From assembly GCA_947643615.1 (NCBI GenBank), contig CANRWO010000025.1, positions 1 to 44,385 on the forward strand: DNA of 44,385 bases. Direction: 5' to 3'. Below the pieces are notes generated by a model. That model was given only the letters and a program-made list of their open reading frames with translations. It had not been told where the DNA came from and ran no database searches. Positions within the stretch are counted from its first letter, which is position 1; the number at the start of each line of letters is the position of its first letter. The DNA comes from an uncultured Lachnospiraceae bacterium (GTDB lineage Bacteria > Bacillota > Clostridia > Lachnospirales > Lachnospiraceae). A program made the translations under genes and the position numbers. Below are positions 25,328-34,870 of this stretch, piece after piece.

Positions 25328-25464
25328 AAAATAAGCAGAGAGAAATTTTAAGAGGGAAATCAGTCATTTCGGAATGGAGGGTCTGATTGCAGAGCCGGAT
25401 TTGGTATTCGGTTTGTCTGTGTGCGCAAAAATATAGGGTGTGTATGGAAGGCAGGGGTAAAGAG

Positions 25465-27126
25465 ATGGAGTATGAAGATTTACAAAAAAGTGCGGGCGTC
25501 AGATATCATGACATAACATATGGTATGGAAGCGCCTGGCTGGGTGGATGGCGTCTATCATCCCAGGAAAGCGATGGTGAAGCCGGGAAGGAGTTTTTTGG
25601 AGGAAGAAAACGGCCTTCTGAAGATACACAGCCGGGTGTGGCAGGAGATTGAGGAGACAGGGTTCGGAATCTATTATTACGAAGAAACGACACAAATGTC
25701 AGGAAAGCTTTCAGGCAGTAACTACCTGATCAAAGCGGTTCTGGTAAATCCCGGGGAGGAATCTTATGCCTGCCATGTCCGGGTAAACGGGATCGTCAAG
25801 GAGGAAGCCGTTACGGTAGGGCCTGGTGAGGAAAAGGAGATAAATGCCACACTCTGCCTTACCGACGGCAATTTTACCCTGACTTTTGCCGTGGGGGCAT
25901 TGCCGGAGATCCATGGGCAGGCAGTGGAGGGGGATGTCTATATCCGTTCCCTTGAGATGGCGGAGATGCCGTCCCTGCAGAAACGGCAGGTACCCAGGAT
26001 TTTCCTGGTGTCCGATTCCACAGTACAAAGTTATGAAAAACGTTTTTACCCTCAGACAGGCTGGGGGCAGATGTTGCGTCAGTTTTTCCGGGGAAGTGAG
26101 GAATACAGGGAATATCCTGCTGAGCATAGTACCTATTCTCTGGCAAGGGTTTATGAACTTCCAGGGATCGTAATTGAAAACCGTTCCATCGGCGGAAGAA
26201 GCGCAAAGTCATTTTATGACGAAGGGAAGCTGGATCAGGTTTTGGAGATTTTGTGCCCCGGCGATTATATGTTTGTGCAGTTCGCACACAATGATGCCAC
26301 AGCCATCCGGCCCAACCGGTATATTCCCGCAGAGGAGTTCCCGTTTTACATACAGCGTTATATCGATGCCTGCAGGCGCCGGGGAGCGCAGATTGTCCTC
26401 GTGACGCCGGTGACCATGCGTGTGCCGGAGGAGGACGGCAGCAATAGGCTGTGCTTTGCGGAGTATCGGGAGCAGTTATTGAAGATGGGGGAGGAACAGG
26501 GCATCCCTGTGCTGGATCTCGGGAAAAGGAGCAACGATTATGTGAACCAAATTGGCCCGGAGGAGAGCAAGCGTCTTTATATGTGGCTGGAGGAGGGGGA
26601 GTATCCCGAGGGAGCTTACGCCGCCGGAGTCTCTGACAAGGCCCACCTTCAGGAATACGGCGCCAGGGTTTATGCGGATATGGTGGCGCAGATGATAGCG
26701 GAGTATGGCAGGGACGGCCGGCTGGATGAGCTGAAAAAGCTGGTTTGCCCGATCCCCATAGAAGAGATCGAAAAGCCGGAAAAGCGGATTGACGGTACCG
26801 GCAGGGCAAGGGTGTGTGAGGAGGATGCGGTGACCGGCTTTGTGGTGCAGGAGATTTCCGTAGACAGCGGCAGGGGAAGCTTCCTGCTCAACTGGAATCC
26901 GGTGGAGAAGGCTGTTTCTTACCATGTATATGCCAAGCGGCAAGAGGATTTGACCTTCGAGGCGGTGCGGACGGTGACGAAGGAGCAGAAGGAATCCCTG
27001 GCGGTGCTGCCCTTTAACGCGGAGGCAGGTATCCTGTGGCAGTATTATGTGACCGCCGTGTTTGCCAACGGCAGCGAAGGCCATGCAAGTATGCTGGCCG
27101 AGGTAGATTTGAGAATGAAGGAATAA
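25465..27126 (+). CDS. SGNH/GDSL hydrolase, rhamnogalacturonan acetylesterase-like
   Basis: This 553-residue protein has three parts: an N-terminal beta-rich domain (about 1-170), an SGNH esterase (about 175-425) and a C-terminal fibronectin III-like domain (about 460-550). The catalytic blocks are visible: VSDST with nucleophile S185, oxyanion G243/G244 in IGGRS, H-N276-D in FAHND, and D391-K-A-H394. The family removes acetyl groups from pectic rhamnogalacturonan. No signal peptide is present, so it should act inside the cell on imported oligosaccharides. The ATG at 25465 follows AGGGG (25453-25457) by 7 bases. ATG 25444 is an alternative. It precedes an ABC exporter pair by 73 bases. Confidence 0.85.
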   Translation: MEYEDLQKSAGVRYHDITYGMEAPGWVDGVYHPRKAMVKPGRSFLEEENGLLKIHSRVWQEIEETGFGIYYYEETTQMSGKLSGSNYLIKAVLVNPGEESYACHVRVNGIVKEEAVTVGPGEEKEINATLCLTDGNFTLTFAVGALPEIHGQAVEGDVYIRSLEMAEMPSLQKRQVPRIFLVSDSTVQSYEKRFYPQTGWGQMLRQFFRGSEEYREYPAEHSTYSLARVYELPGIVIENRSIGGRSAKSFYDEGKLDQVLEILCPGDYMFVQFAHNDATAIRPNRYIPAEEFPFYIQRYIDACRRRGAQIVLVTPVTMRVPEEDGSNRLCFAEYREQLLKMGEEQGIPVLDLGKRSNDYVNQIGPEESKRLYMWLEEGEYPEGAYAAGVSDKAHLQEYGARVYADMVAQMIAEYGRDGRLDELKKLVCPIPIEEIEKPEKRIDGTGRARVCEEDAVTGFVVQEISVDSGRGSFLLNWNPVEKAVSYHVYAKRQEDLTFEAVRTVTKEQKESLAVLPFNAEAGILWQYYVTAVFANGSEGHASMLAEVDLRMKE

Positions 27127-27199
27127 TGGTAACGGTTCAGCCATTGGGCGCAAAGCACAATGGCTGTACATGAAAATTTACGGGTTATGGAAAGGCATG

Positions 27200-28975
27200 A
27201 TGATTCATATGAAAAGGTTTTCACTGTTTCCTTATTTATGGAAGTATAAATGGAATTATATTGTAGGTATCATTATCCTGCTTCTGGTTGACCTGGCCAG
27301 CCTTTATATCCCCCAATACACCGGGGAGATCGTAGACGGCCTTACTGCAGGAGCCTTCGGGATGCGGGGAGTGGCCCCCATATTGGTAAGGATCTTAGGG
27401 GCGGGGATTATCATGATGCTCGGACGTTTCGGATGGAGGTATTTCCTCCAGGGGGCTGCAAGGGGAATCGAGTACCATCTCCGCAACGATATGTTTCGGC
27501 ATCTGGAAACCCTGTCCGCCAGATATTTTAACAGCCATAAAACTGGCGACCTGATGGCGCATTTTACAAACGACCTTCAGGCCATACGGCAGGCGGTGGG
27601 CATGGCGGTTGTAACTACCTTTGACGCAGTGGTCATGACGATCATGGTTCTGGTAAAAATGGTGGTATATGTGGATTTCAGATTGACGCTGCTGGCATTT
27701 GTGCCCCTGGTTCTGGTGGCAATAGGATGCTATTTTTACGGGATTGAGATCAAAAAGCGGCAGCTGAGACGGCAGGACGCATTTTCCGAACTGTCGGATA
27801 AGGTGCAGGAAAGCCTGGCGGGAGTCCGGGTTTTGAAAGCTTTTGTGCAGGAAGAGGCTGATTTTAAAGCATTTGAGGAAGCCAGCGCCAATAATATGGA
27901 GAAAAATCTGGCAGTGGTGAAGCTGAGGACGATCTTTGGGCCGATGCTGGATGGGATTACCGGTATCAGCCTGCTGTTGACTCTCATATTCGGGGGCAAA
28001 ATGGTTTTGGGCGGCCAGGTTTCCATTGGCCAGTTTGTGGCCTTTAACACTTATATCGGTATGCTGGTGTGGCCCATGATTGCCTGTGGCGACTGCATCA
28101 ATGCTTTTACCCAGGCGGCGGCTGCGTTTAAACGGATCTCCCTTATTTTTGCGGAGAAGCCGGATATTGTGGACAAATATCCCGAGTGGACGGAGGCGGA
28201 CCACATCAAAGGGGATATACAGTTGAACAACCTGACATTTACATATCCTGATGGGGAATACCCGGTGCTGAAAAATATCACTCTGCATGTGGAAGCGGGA
28301 GAGATGCTGGCAATCCTGGGCAGGACCGGCAGCGGTAAATCATCCCTGGCAGATTTGCTCATGCGGGTTTATGACTGCGGGGAGGGGATGCTTTTGATCG
28401 ACGGAAAGCCTATTGATGAGCTTCCCCTGGCGGTGCTGCACCGGGACGTGGCTTATGTCCCTCAGGACAATTTTCTGTTCTCCGACACGCTGGAAGAAAA
28501 TATTGCCTTTGGGTTGGAGGAGAGGATCGGTGATCATCCGGAATTGCGCAGGAAGATCCACCAGGCGGCAAGGCATGCATGTATCCATGACAATATTATG
28601 GAATTCCCGGAAAACTACGGCACTTTGGTGGGAGAGAGGGGCGTGACACTGTCCGGAGGCCAGAAGCAGCGCAGCTCCATCGCAAGAGCCTTGTTAATGA
28701 ATGCACCCATCCTGATTTTGGATGACTCCCTCTCGGCGGTGGATACGGATACGGAGGAGCAGATCCTGGAAAACCTGGTTCAGCTCAGGCGAGGAATGAC
28801 CACAATTCTCATTGCCCACCGTGTTTCCACTTTGCAGAAGGCAGACCACATTGCCGTCCTGACAGAGGGCGAGATGACAGAGTATGGTACTCATGAAGAA
28901 TTGCTTGAGCTGGGTGGGTTTTACGCCCATATTTATGAAAAACAGCAATTGGAGCAGGAACTGAAGGAATTGTAA
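27200..28975 (+). CDS. ABC exporter half-transporter with degenerate catalytic site (subunit 1)
   Basis: This 591-residue protein has six membrane helices (about 20-310) and an ATPase domain. Walker A is GRTGSGKS, the Q-loop YVPQDN, the signature a canonical LSGGQ, and the switch His lies in IAHRVST. Walker B reads LILDD, with D509 in place of the catalytic Glu. This Asp is the hallmark of the non-hydrolysing site of heterodimeric exporters such as TM287/288 and BmrCD. The partner gene follows 40 bases downstream. The substrate is unknown, likely a drug or lipid. The start is uncertain: GGAAAGG (27189-27195) best serves the ATG at 27200, while 27170 and 27209 are alternatives. Confidence 0.9.
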   Translation: MIHMKRFSLFPYLWKYKWNYIVGIIILLLVDLASLYIPQYTGEIVDGLTAGAFGMRGVAPILVRILGAGIIMMLGRFGWRYFLQGAARGIEYHLRNDMFRHLETLSARYFNSHKTGDLMAHFTNDLQAIRQAVGMAVVTTFDAVVMTIMVLVKMVVYVDFRLTLLAFVPLVLVAIGCYFYGIEIKKRQLRRQDAFSELSDKVQESLAGVRVLKAFVQEEADFKAFEEASANNMEKNLAVVKLRTIFGPMLDGITGISLLLTLIFGGKMVLGGQVSIGQFVAFNTYIGMLVWPMIACGDCINAFTQAAAAFKRISLIFAEKPDIVDKYPEWTEADHIKGDIQLNNLTFTYPDGEYPVLKNITLHVEAGEMLAILGRTGSGKSSLADLLMRVYDCGEGMLLIDGKPIDELPLAVLHRDVAYVPQDNFLFSDTLEENIAFGLEERIGDHPELRRKIHQAARHACIHDNIMEFPENYGTLVGERGVTLSGGQKQRSSIARALLMNAPILILDDSLSAVDTDTEEQILENLVQLRRGMTTILIAHRVSTLQKADHIAVLTEGEMTEYGTHEELLELGGFYAHIYEKQQLEQELKEL

Positions 28976-29015
28976 CAGATTTTTTTAGTGATTGGGAAAG
29001 GAGAACATTTTGTAG

Positions 29016-30794
29016 ATGAGTACTTTGACAGAAGACAATTTGGAATCAAATTATAAAGGTAACGCCCTGCTCCATCTGCTATCATATATGAAGCCTTATG
29101 CAGGGTGGATGCTTTTGAGCCTGGTGCTGGTCCTGGCCCTTACCGGCTTTGACCTGTACCGGCCTACGCTGATCGGTAACGCCGTGGATACCTTTGAGGC
29201 CGAGGGAGACTATGGGGTTATTATGGATACGGCAGTAAAATATGGGATCGTCCTAGCCTTAAGCTTTCTGTTTAATATCTCCCAGACCTGGATATTGCAG
29301 AAAACCGGGCAGAGAATCATCCACACCGTGCGCAGGGAACTGTACGCCCATATCCAGAGCCTGAGCAGCCGGTATTTTGACCTGACCCCCGTAGGGAAGC
29401 TGGTGACCAGGGTAACCAACGATGTGGAGGCTTTGAACGAGATGTACTCCGGTATATTGGTCAGGCTGTTCCGCAACATTGTAAAGATTATTGGCCTTGC
29501 GGCGGTGATGCTGGCCATGGATTGGCGTCTGGCGCTGGTTTCATTCGTACTGCTTCCGTTTGTGGCGGTGCTCACGGTGGTATTCAGAAAGATTGCAAGA
29601 GAAACATACCGTCTGTCCCGGACCAGGCTGACGGACATCAATACCTTTCTGTCGGAGAATATTTCAGGTATGCGCATTATTCAGATTTTCGGCAGGGAAC
29701 AGCGTAAGTTTGAGGAATTTGACGACAAAAACAAAAAGCTTTTTAAAGCGTATTACCGGGAAATGATGGTGTTTGCCATCTTCCGCCCGCTGATCTACAT
29801 ATTGAGCGTTATCTCTCTGATGATCGTGCTGGGCGTGGGAAGCAGGGATTTTTTGAATGAAGTGATCTCCATCGGTACCCTTTATATTTTTTCCCAGTAC
29901 ATCCAGTCCTTTTTTGAGCCGATCCAGGAGTTGGCAGAACAGTTTTCCACACTGCAGTCCTGCATCGCATCTGCGGAAAAGATATTTACCATAATGAGTG
30001 AAGAGCCTTCCGTAAAGGAAGATGACAATCCTGTCATATTGCCGGAGATCAAGGGTAAAATAGAATTTTCTCATGTGTGGTTTGCTTATGACAATGAAAA
30101 CTATGTTCTGAGGGATGTGTCCTTTGTCATTGAGCCGGGGCAGAGCGTAGCCTTTGTGGGCGCTACAGGGGCAGGGAAATCCTCCATCTTGAACCTGATC
30201 GGCAGATATTATGACATCCAGAAGGGGAACATTTACATTGACGGCGTAGACATCCGGAGGCTGAGCAAGAAACAATTGCGCGGGGCTATCGGGCAGATGC
30301 AGCAGGATGTGTTTATCTTTGAGGGAAATATTGAGAGCAATATCCGTCTTTATAATGAGGATATTACCTCCGAGCAGATAAAAGAGGCTGCGGAATACGT
30401 CAATGCCTCCCATTTTATCGGGAGGCTGCCGAAAGGATACCGTGAGGCGGTCTCGGAGAGGGGGTCTACTTTCTCCGCAGGGGAGAGGCAGCTTCTTTCC
30501 TTTGCCAGAACATTGGCCCATAAGCCGCAGATTCTGGTAATGGATGAGGCAACTGCCAATATCGATACGGAGACAGAGCTTTTGATCCAGGAAGCGCTTC
30601 AGAAACTGATGAAGGGCAGGACCACCATTATGGTGGCGCACCGCCTCTCCACCATCCAGCATGCCGACTGTATTATGGTAATGCACAAAGGCAAGATCAG
30701 GGAACAGGGAACCCATCAGGAGTTGCTGGGGCAGGACGGCATCTACAAAAAACTGTATGAGCTTCAGATCCACCATGAGGTTTCCGGCCACTGA
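29016..30794 (+). CDS. ABC exporter half-transporter with intact Walker B (subunit 2)
   Basis: This 592-residue half-transporter has membrane helices at about 30-320 and an ATPase domain with Walker A GATGAGKS, Q-loop GQMQQD, Walker B LVMDEAT (D510, E511) and switch His in VAHRLST. The signature is degenerate, F486-S-A-G-E-R-Q, where LSGGQ is usual. Together with the Asp in subunit 1 this gives one dead and one live ATP site, as expected of an asymmetric heterodimer. AAAGGAG lies about 12 bases before the ATG, a little far. The gene ends 27 bases from the stop of the opposing ABC-F gene, and no terminator is visible between them. Confidence 0.92.
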   Translation: MSTLTEDNLESNYKGNALLHLLSYMKPYAGWMLLSLVLVLALTGFDLYRPTLIGNAVDTFEAEGDYGVIMDTAVKYGIVLALSFLFNISQTWILQKTGQRIIHTVRRELYAHIQSLSSRYFDLTPVGKLVTRVTNDVEALNEMYSGILVRLFRNIVKIIGLAAVMLAMDWRLALVSFVLLPFVAVLTVVFRKIARETYRLSRTRLTDINTFLSENISGMRIIQIFGREQRKFEEFDDKNKKLFKAYYREMMVFAIFRPLIYILSVISLMIVLGVGSRDFLNEVISIGTLYIFSQYIQSFFEPIQELAEQFSTLQSCIASAEKIFTIMSEEPSVKEDDNPVILPEIKGKIEFSHVWFAYDNENYVLRDVSFVIEPGQSVAFVGATGAGKSSILNLIGRYYDIQKGNIYIDGVDIRRLSKKQLRGAIGQMQQDVFIFEGNIESNIRLYNEDITSEQIKEAAEYVNASHFIGRLPKGYREAVSERGSTFSAGERQLLSFARTLAHKPQILVMDEATANIDTETELLIQEALQKLMKGRTTIMVAHRLSTIQHADCIMVMHKGKIREQGTHQELLGQDGIYKKLYELQIHHEVSGH

Positions 30795-30821
30795 TGTGTA
30801 AAGATGCACATAGAACCCTTA

Positions 30822-32378
30822 TCAAAAGATGCGGGTGGTCCATTTTGTGCAGTCCCAGACATCGGTGGCAAGGCCTTGGTAGAATTCCGGCTCATGGCAC
30901 ACCATCAGGAAACTGCCCTTGTACTCCTTAAGGGCCCTCTGAAGTTCTTCCTTCGCGTCCACATCCAGGTGGTTGGTGGGTTCGTCCAGCAAAAGCAGGT
31001 TGGTGCTCCGGTTTATAAGCTTGCACAGCCTGACTTTTGCCTGCTCGCCGCCGCTTAGCACTTTTACACGGCTTTCGATATGTTTGGTGGTAAGGCCGCA
31101 TTTTGCAAGGGCAGACCGGACCTCATACTGTGTAAAGCCGGGAAACTCCTGCCAGATCTCTTCGATACAGCTGTTATCCTTTTCCCCTGTCATCTCCTGC
31201 TCAAAATAACCCGTTTCCAGATAGTCTCCCTGGGTTACAGAGCCTGACAGGGGTGGGATCAACCCGAGGATGCTTTTTAAAAGTGTGGTCTTGCCGATGC
31301 CGTTAGCGCCGGTAAGTACAATTTTTTGCCCCCGTTCCATGGAAAGGTCCAGCGCTGTAGAAAGAGGTTCGTCGTATCCGATCACTAAATTTTTTGTTTC
31401 AAAAAGGATTCGGCCGGGTGTTCTGGCTTCTTTGAACCGAAATTCCGGCTTGGGTTTTTCAGCGGCCAGTTCGATCACATTCATCTTGTCCAGCTTTTTC
31501 TGCCTGGACATAGCCATGTTCCTGGTGGCTACGCGGGCCTTGTTCCTGGCTACGAAATCCTTCAGGTCTGCGATTTCCTTCTGCTGCTTGTTGTAGGCGG
31601 CCTCCAGCTGAGACTTTTTCATCTCATAGACTTCCAGGAACTTGTCATAATCCCCCACATAGCGGGTCAGGGACTGGCGGTCCATGTGATAGATCAGGTT
31701 GATCACACTGTTTAAGAAGGGGATGTCGTGGCTGATCAGGATAAATGCATTTTCGTATTCGGACAGGTATCGTTTTAGCCATGTGATGTGCTCTGCGTCC
31801 AGATAGTTGGTGGGTTCGTCCAGCAGCAGGATGTCCGGTTTCTCTAACAATAGCTTACCCAGCAGGACTTTGGTCCGCTGGCCGCCTGACAATTCTGTCA
31901 CATCCCTGTCAAGGCCAATGTCCGTCAGGCCAAGCGCCCGCGCCACTTCTTCTACTTTGGAATCAATCCGGTAGAAATCGTGTGAATCCAGGAGATCCTG
32001 GATGGTTCCAAGCTCCTCCATATAGGATTCCAGTTCTTCGGGAGAAGCTTCCCCCATTTTATCACATATTTCATTCATTTGTGCCTCCAGGCCGAACAGG
32101 AAATCAAAAGCAGAAGCCATCACCTGGCGAATCGTCATTCCGTTAGCCAGCGCGGTGTGCTGGTCCAGGTATCCTACACGGACATTCCGGGCCCATTCCA
32201 CCTTTCCCTCGTCAGGCTGCAGCTTGCCGGTAATAATATTCATAAAGGTTGACTTGCCTTCTCCGTTGGCCCCCACCAACCCAATATGCTCGCCTTTCAG
32301 CAGACGGAATGAAACATCATTAAAAATTGCCCGGTCGCCGAAACCATGGGTCAAGTGCTCCACATTTAAAATACTCAT
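30822..32378 (-). CDS. ABC-F family ribosome-associated ATPase
   Basis: This 518-residue soluble protein carries two ATPase domains and no membrane segments. The first has GANGEGKST, LSGGQRTKV and LLLLDEPTNYLD. The second has GANGIGKTT, LSGGEQAKV and LLLLDEPTNHLD. Both Walker B Glu residues are intact. The linker at about 240-325 is a charged helical hairpin (KSQLEAAYNKQQKEIADLKDF onward) that in ABC-F proteins reaches the ribosomal peptidyl site. Roles in the family are relief of stalled ribosomes and antibiotic resistance by ribosome protection. The subfamily (YkpA/YbiT-like versus resistance type) is not resolved. MSILNVEHLTHGFGDR is a typical start, although AAAGGA lies rather far upstream. 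Confidence 0.9.
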   Translation of the reverse strand: MSILNVEHLTHGFGDRAIFNDVSFRLLKGEHIGLVGANGEGKSTFMNIITGKLQPDEGKVEWARNVRVGYLDQHTALANGMTIRQVMASAFDFLFGLEAQMNEICDKMGEASPEELESYMEELGTIQDLLDSHDFYRIDSKVEEVARALGLTDIGLDRDVTELSGGQRTKVLLGKLLLEKPDILLLDEPTNYLDAEHITWLKRYLSEYENAFILISHDIPFLNSVINLIYHMDRQSLTRYVGDYDKFLEVYEMKKSQLEAAYNKQQKEIADLKDFVARNKARVATRNMAMSRQKKLDKMNVIELAAEKPKPEFRFKEARTPGRILFETKNLVIGYDEPLSTALDLSMERGQKIVLTGANGIGKTTLLKSILGLIPPLSGSVTQGDYLETGYFEQEMTGEKDNSCIEEIWQEFPGFTQYEVRSALAKCGLTTKHIESRVKVLSGGEQAKVRLCKLINRSTNLLLLDEPTNHLDVDAKEELQRALKEYKGSFLMVCHEPEFYQGLATDVWDCTKWTTRIF

Positions 32379-32430
32379 ATACAGGTACCATTCCTTTCAC
32401 CAGAATTCCGTCATTGTAAAAGCGGTACTA

Positions 32431-32439
32431 ACTATAACA
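32431..32439 (-). promoter_or_regulatory. Extended -10 promoter for the ABC-F gene
   Basis: On the minus strand TG-T-TATAGT is read from 32439 to 32431, 53 bases upstream of the ABC-F start. The -35 region is poor. Confidence 0.5.
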
Positions 32440-32485
32440 CAGTTTTAAAAATTAAGAAAGAGTTTATGGCTTTTTTTTCCGTCTA

Positions 32486-32494
32486 TGGTATGAT
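32486..32494 (+). promoter_or_regulatory. Extended -10 promoter for the lipoprotein-MBOAT-DHHW operon
   Basis: TG-G-TATGAT (32486-32494) is an extended -10 on the plus strand, about 180 bases before the lipoprotein ATG. The -35 (TTATGG at 32464-32469) is weak and oddly spaced. The long leader between 32500 and 32675 shows no motif I recognise. Confidence 0.45.
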
Positions 32495-32675
32495 AAACTG
32501 GACATAATAATAAGCGATGATTTATCGGCGGGTTGGGTTTGTCCTTCCGCAGATGATGAAAAGCTTTGTATTAAGCCGATTCTGCACCAATTATAACCAT
32601 TGCCCCGGAATATTTTGCCGGGTGTGGCGGAGTCTATTTGGGGAAATCGGCAGGTATAGGAAAGGAATGGAGATT

Positions 32676-33365
32676 ATGATGAAAAAGTTTATTGCGTACG
32701 TGTGTGCAGGAGCCATGGCGGTGAGCCTGGCAGCCTGCGGAAATACAGGGGACGGGCAGAGCAGTGTGGCAGGGAGCCAGACGGAGAGCAGTTCCGTGCC
32801 GGCAGATCAGACGGGAAGCGATTCTGCATCGGGAAGCCAGACGGAGAGCAGTTCCCAAGGTTCGGAGCCGGGAAGCGCAGTGGGAAGCGGTGGCCATAAT
32901 TATGAAGAAGGCTGGACCGAGGAGATGGAAGGGTTAAAAGCTGCCATCCTGGAGGTTGCAGGAGACAATTATTTCCCGGACATGGCCCTTTTGCCCGATA
33001 TGCTTGAGGTGCAGTTTGGGATCACTGCGGATATGTATGAAGATTATTTTGCGGAGATGCCTATGATCAGTGCAAATGTAGATACTTTGGTGATTATTAA
33101 GGCAACAGAGGACAAGGTGGAGGAAGTGGAGAGCGCGTTGGAAGCCTACCGCGATGTTCAGATCAATAATGCCATGCAATATCCGAAGAATATTGGCATC
33201 GTACAGGGATCCCGTATCCAGCGGATCGGAAACTATGTCTGCTTCTCCCAGCTGGGAGGCGACGTTATGGATATCATGGAGGACGGTGACGATGCGGTGA
33301 TCCTTCACTGCCAGGAATTAAATGACCTTGTGATAGACACTGTCAGGCAGAATGTAGAGAATTAA
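32676..33365 (+). CDS. DUF4358-type lipoprotein
   Basis: This 229-residue lipoprotein has a signal peptide MMKKFIAYVCAGAMAVSLAAC with the lipobox ending at C21, a Ser/Gly/Glu-rich spacer (about 22-75) and a DUF4358-like domain (about 85-225). The domain pattern is FPDMALLPDMLEVQFGI, a DTLVIIKATEDKVEEVESAL helix, and an aromatic GNYVCFSQLGG strand. It should be anchored on the outer face of the membrane. It lies upstream of MBOAT and DHHW genes, so a role in their extracellular acylation system is inferred. GGAATGGAG (32664-32672) serves the tandem ATG codons at 32676 and 32679, and longer readings run through the leader. Confidence 0.85.
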   Translation: MMKKFIAYVCAGAMAVSLAACGNTGDGQSSVAGSQTESSSVPADQTGSDSASGSQTESSSQGSEPGSAVGSGGHNYEEGWTEEMEGLKAAILEVAGDNYFPDMALLPDMLEVQFGITADMYEDYFAEMPMISANVDTLVIIKATEDKVEEVESALEAYRDVQINNAMQYPKNIGIVQGSRIQRIGNYVCFSQLGGDVMDIMEDGDDAVILHCQELNDLVIDTVRQNVEN

Positions 33366-33418
33366 TACAGGGTCCCCAACGGGCGAAATGCCGTCAGCGC
33401 GGCGGAATGAGAGGGAAA

Positions 33419-34831
33419 ATGGTTTTTAGCAGCGTTCTGTTTTTGTTTCGGTTTTTACCCTTTTTCTTTATATTGTATTTTCTGGTTCCCGGGAGAGGAA
33501 AGAATGTCGTCCTCTTCCTTGGGAGTCTGTTTTTTTATGCATGGGGAGAGCCGGTTTATGTGTTGCTGATGCTGTTTTCCACAGTGGTGGATTATGTGAA
33601 CGGAAGGCTGATCTGGAGGTACAGGGGCAGGAAGCAGGCAAAGGCTTTTCTGGTCAGTTCCGTCATGATCAACCTGTTTATCCTCTGCTTTTTTAAGTAT
33701 GCGGATTTCCTGATCCAGTCGGTAAACGGCCTTACCGGCGCAAGGCTGCCGCTTTTGCACCTTCCGCTTCCCATCGGTATTTCATTTTATACGTTCCAGA
33801 CCATGTCCTATACGATTGACGTTTACCGTGGGAAAGCCAAAGTGCAAAACAGCATACTGGATTTCGGCGTTTATGTGACCATGTTCCCTCAGCTGATTGC
33901 AGGGCCTATTGTAAAATACAGTGCGGTTGAGGATGCGCTGCACAACAGGAAGGTAGATATTATCGGGATCAGCCATGGGGCGAAGCGTTTTGCCGCCGGC
34001 CTGGCGAAAAAGGCTTTGCTGGCCAATACCATCGGTGAGCTTTGGGCAGAGATTTCCGCTATGGAGATCGGCGGCATAAGCGTTCTTACCGCATGGATGG
34101 GAGTGTTTGCTTTTGCTTTTCAGATATATTTTGATTTTTCGGGATATTCGGATATGGCCATTGGTTTGGGAGAGATTATGGGTTTCCGTTTTCCGGAAAA
34201 TTTCCGTTATCCCTATGTGGCGTCTTCCGTAACGGATTTTTGGCGCAGATGGCATATTTCACTGGGGAGCTGGTTCAGGGAGTATGTATATATCCCCCTG
34301 GGGGGGAACCGCAGGGGAGTGCCCCGTCAGCTCATGAATATACTGATCGTATGGACGCTGACGGGTATCTGGCATGGTGCGGGTTGGAATTTCCTCTTAT
34401 GGGGACTTTGGTTTGCCCTTTTGCTGATGATGGAAAAGCTGTTCTTGGGAAAGATATTGGCACAGCTGCCGAAGGGGATCGGGATCCTCTACAACAGCCT
34501 GGCAGTATTGCTTGGCTGGGTCTTATTCTCGCTGGGGTCGCTGGGGGAAATAGGCGGTTATCTGGCGGCAATGTTCGGTTTCGGAGGGAAGCTTGGGGAC
34601 AGCCAGGGGTGGTATTTGCTGGGGGAATACTTTATTCTGTTTGGGATTGCCGCCATTGCGTCCACGCCTCTGCCGAACCTTGTCATGGGCAGACTGGAAA
34701 AATCGGAGACGGGATGGGGCATTGCGTTATACCGTTTGGGTGAAAAGGTGGTTCCGGCGTTGTTGCTGCTGTTGTCTGTTGCAGTTATCGTTGACGGCAC
34801 ATTTAACCCCTTTCTGTATTTCAGGTTCTAA
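33419..34831 (+). CDS. MBOAT-family O-acyltransferase (AlgI-like)
   Basis: This 470-residue protein has about ten or more membrane helices. Family blocks seen are LPLPIGISFYTFQTMSYTID, FPQLIAGPIVKY, QIYFDFSGYSDMAIGLGEIMGF, DFWRRWHISLGSWFREYVYIPLGGNRRG and LTGIWHGAGWNFLLWG, whose H319 is the MBOAT catalytic His. AlgI-type proteins pass acetyl groups across the membrane to an extracellular transferase that acylates a polysaccharide or wall polymer. The next gene, a DHHW protein, would be that transferase. MVFSS at 33419 is the typical start and follows GAGGG. ATG 33407 is an in-frame alternative. The target polymer is not known. Confidence 0.93.
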   Translation: MVFSSVLFLFRFLPFFFILYFLVPGRGKNVVLFLGSLFFYAWGEPVYVLLMLFSTVVDYVNGRLIWRYRGRKQAKAFLVSSVMINLFILCFFKYADFLIQSVNGLTGARLPLLHLPLPIGISFYTFQTMSYTIDVYRGKAKVQNSILDFGVYVTMFPQLIAGPIVKYSAVEDALHNRKVDIIGISHGAKRFAAGLAKKALLANTIGELWAEISAMEIGGISVLTAWMGVFAFAFQIYFDFSGYSDMAIGLGEIMGFRFPENFRYPYVASSVTDFWRRWHISLGSWFREYVYIPLGGNRRGVPRQLMNILIVWTLTGIWHGAGWNFLLWGLWFALLLMMEKLFLGKILAQLPKGIGILYNSLAVLLGWVLFSLGSLGEIGGYLAAMFGFGGKLGDSQGWYLLGEYFILFGIAAIASTPLPNLVMGRLEKSETGWGIALYRLGEKVVPALLLLLSVAVIVDGTFNPFLYFRF

Positions 34832-34870
34832 AGAACCGTTAAAAACATGCTCTAAGGTGGGAGTGACGCT

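Larger units (their letters stand above)
25069..25464. other. Divergent gap between the MATE and esterase genes, with inverted repeats
   Basis: These 396 bases hold the esterase promoter (25300-25327) and a segment of competing inverted repeats at 25193-25271. A minus-strand 62-codon frame (25138-25326) shows no family features. A plus-strand start at 25387 would extend the esterase but has no ribosome site. No recognised riboswitch motif was found. Confidence 0.5.
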
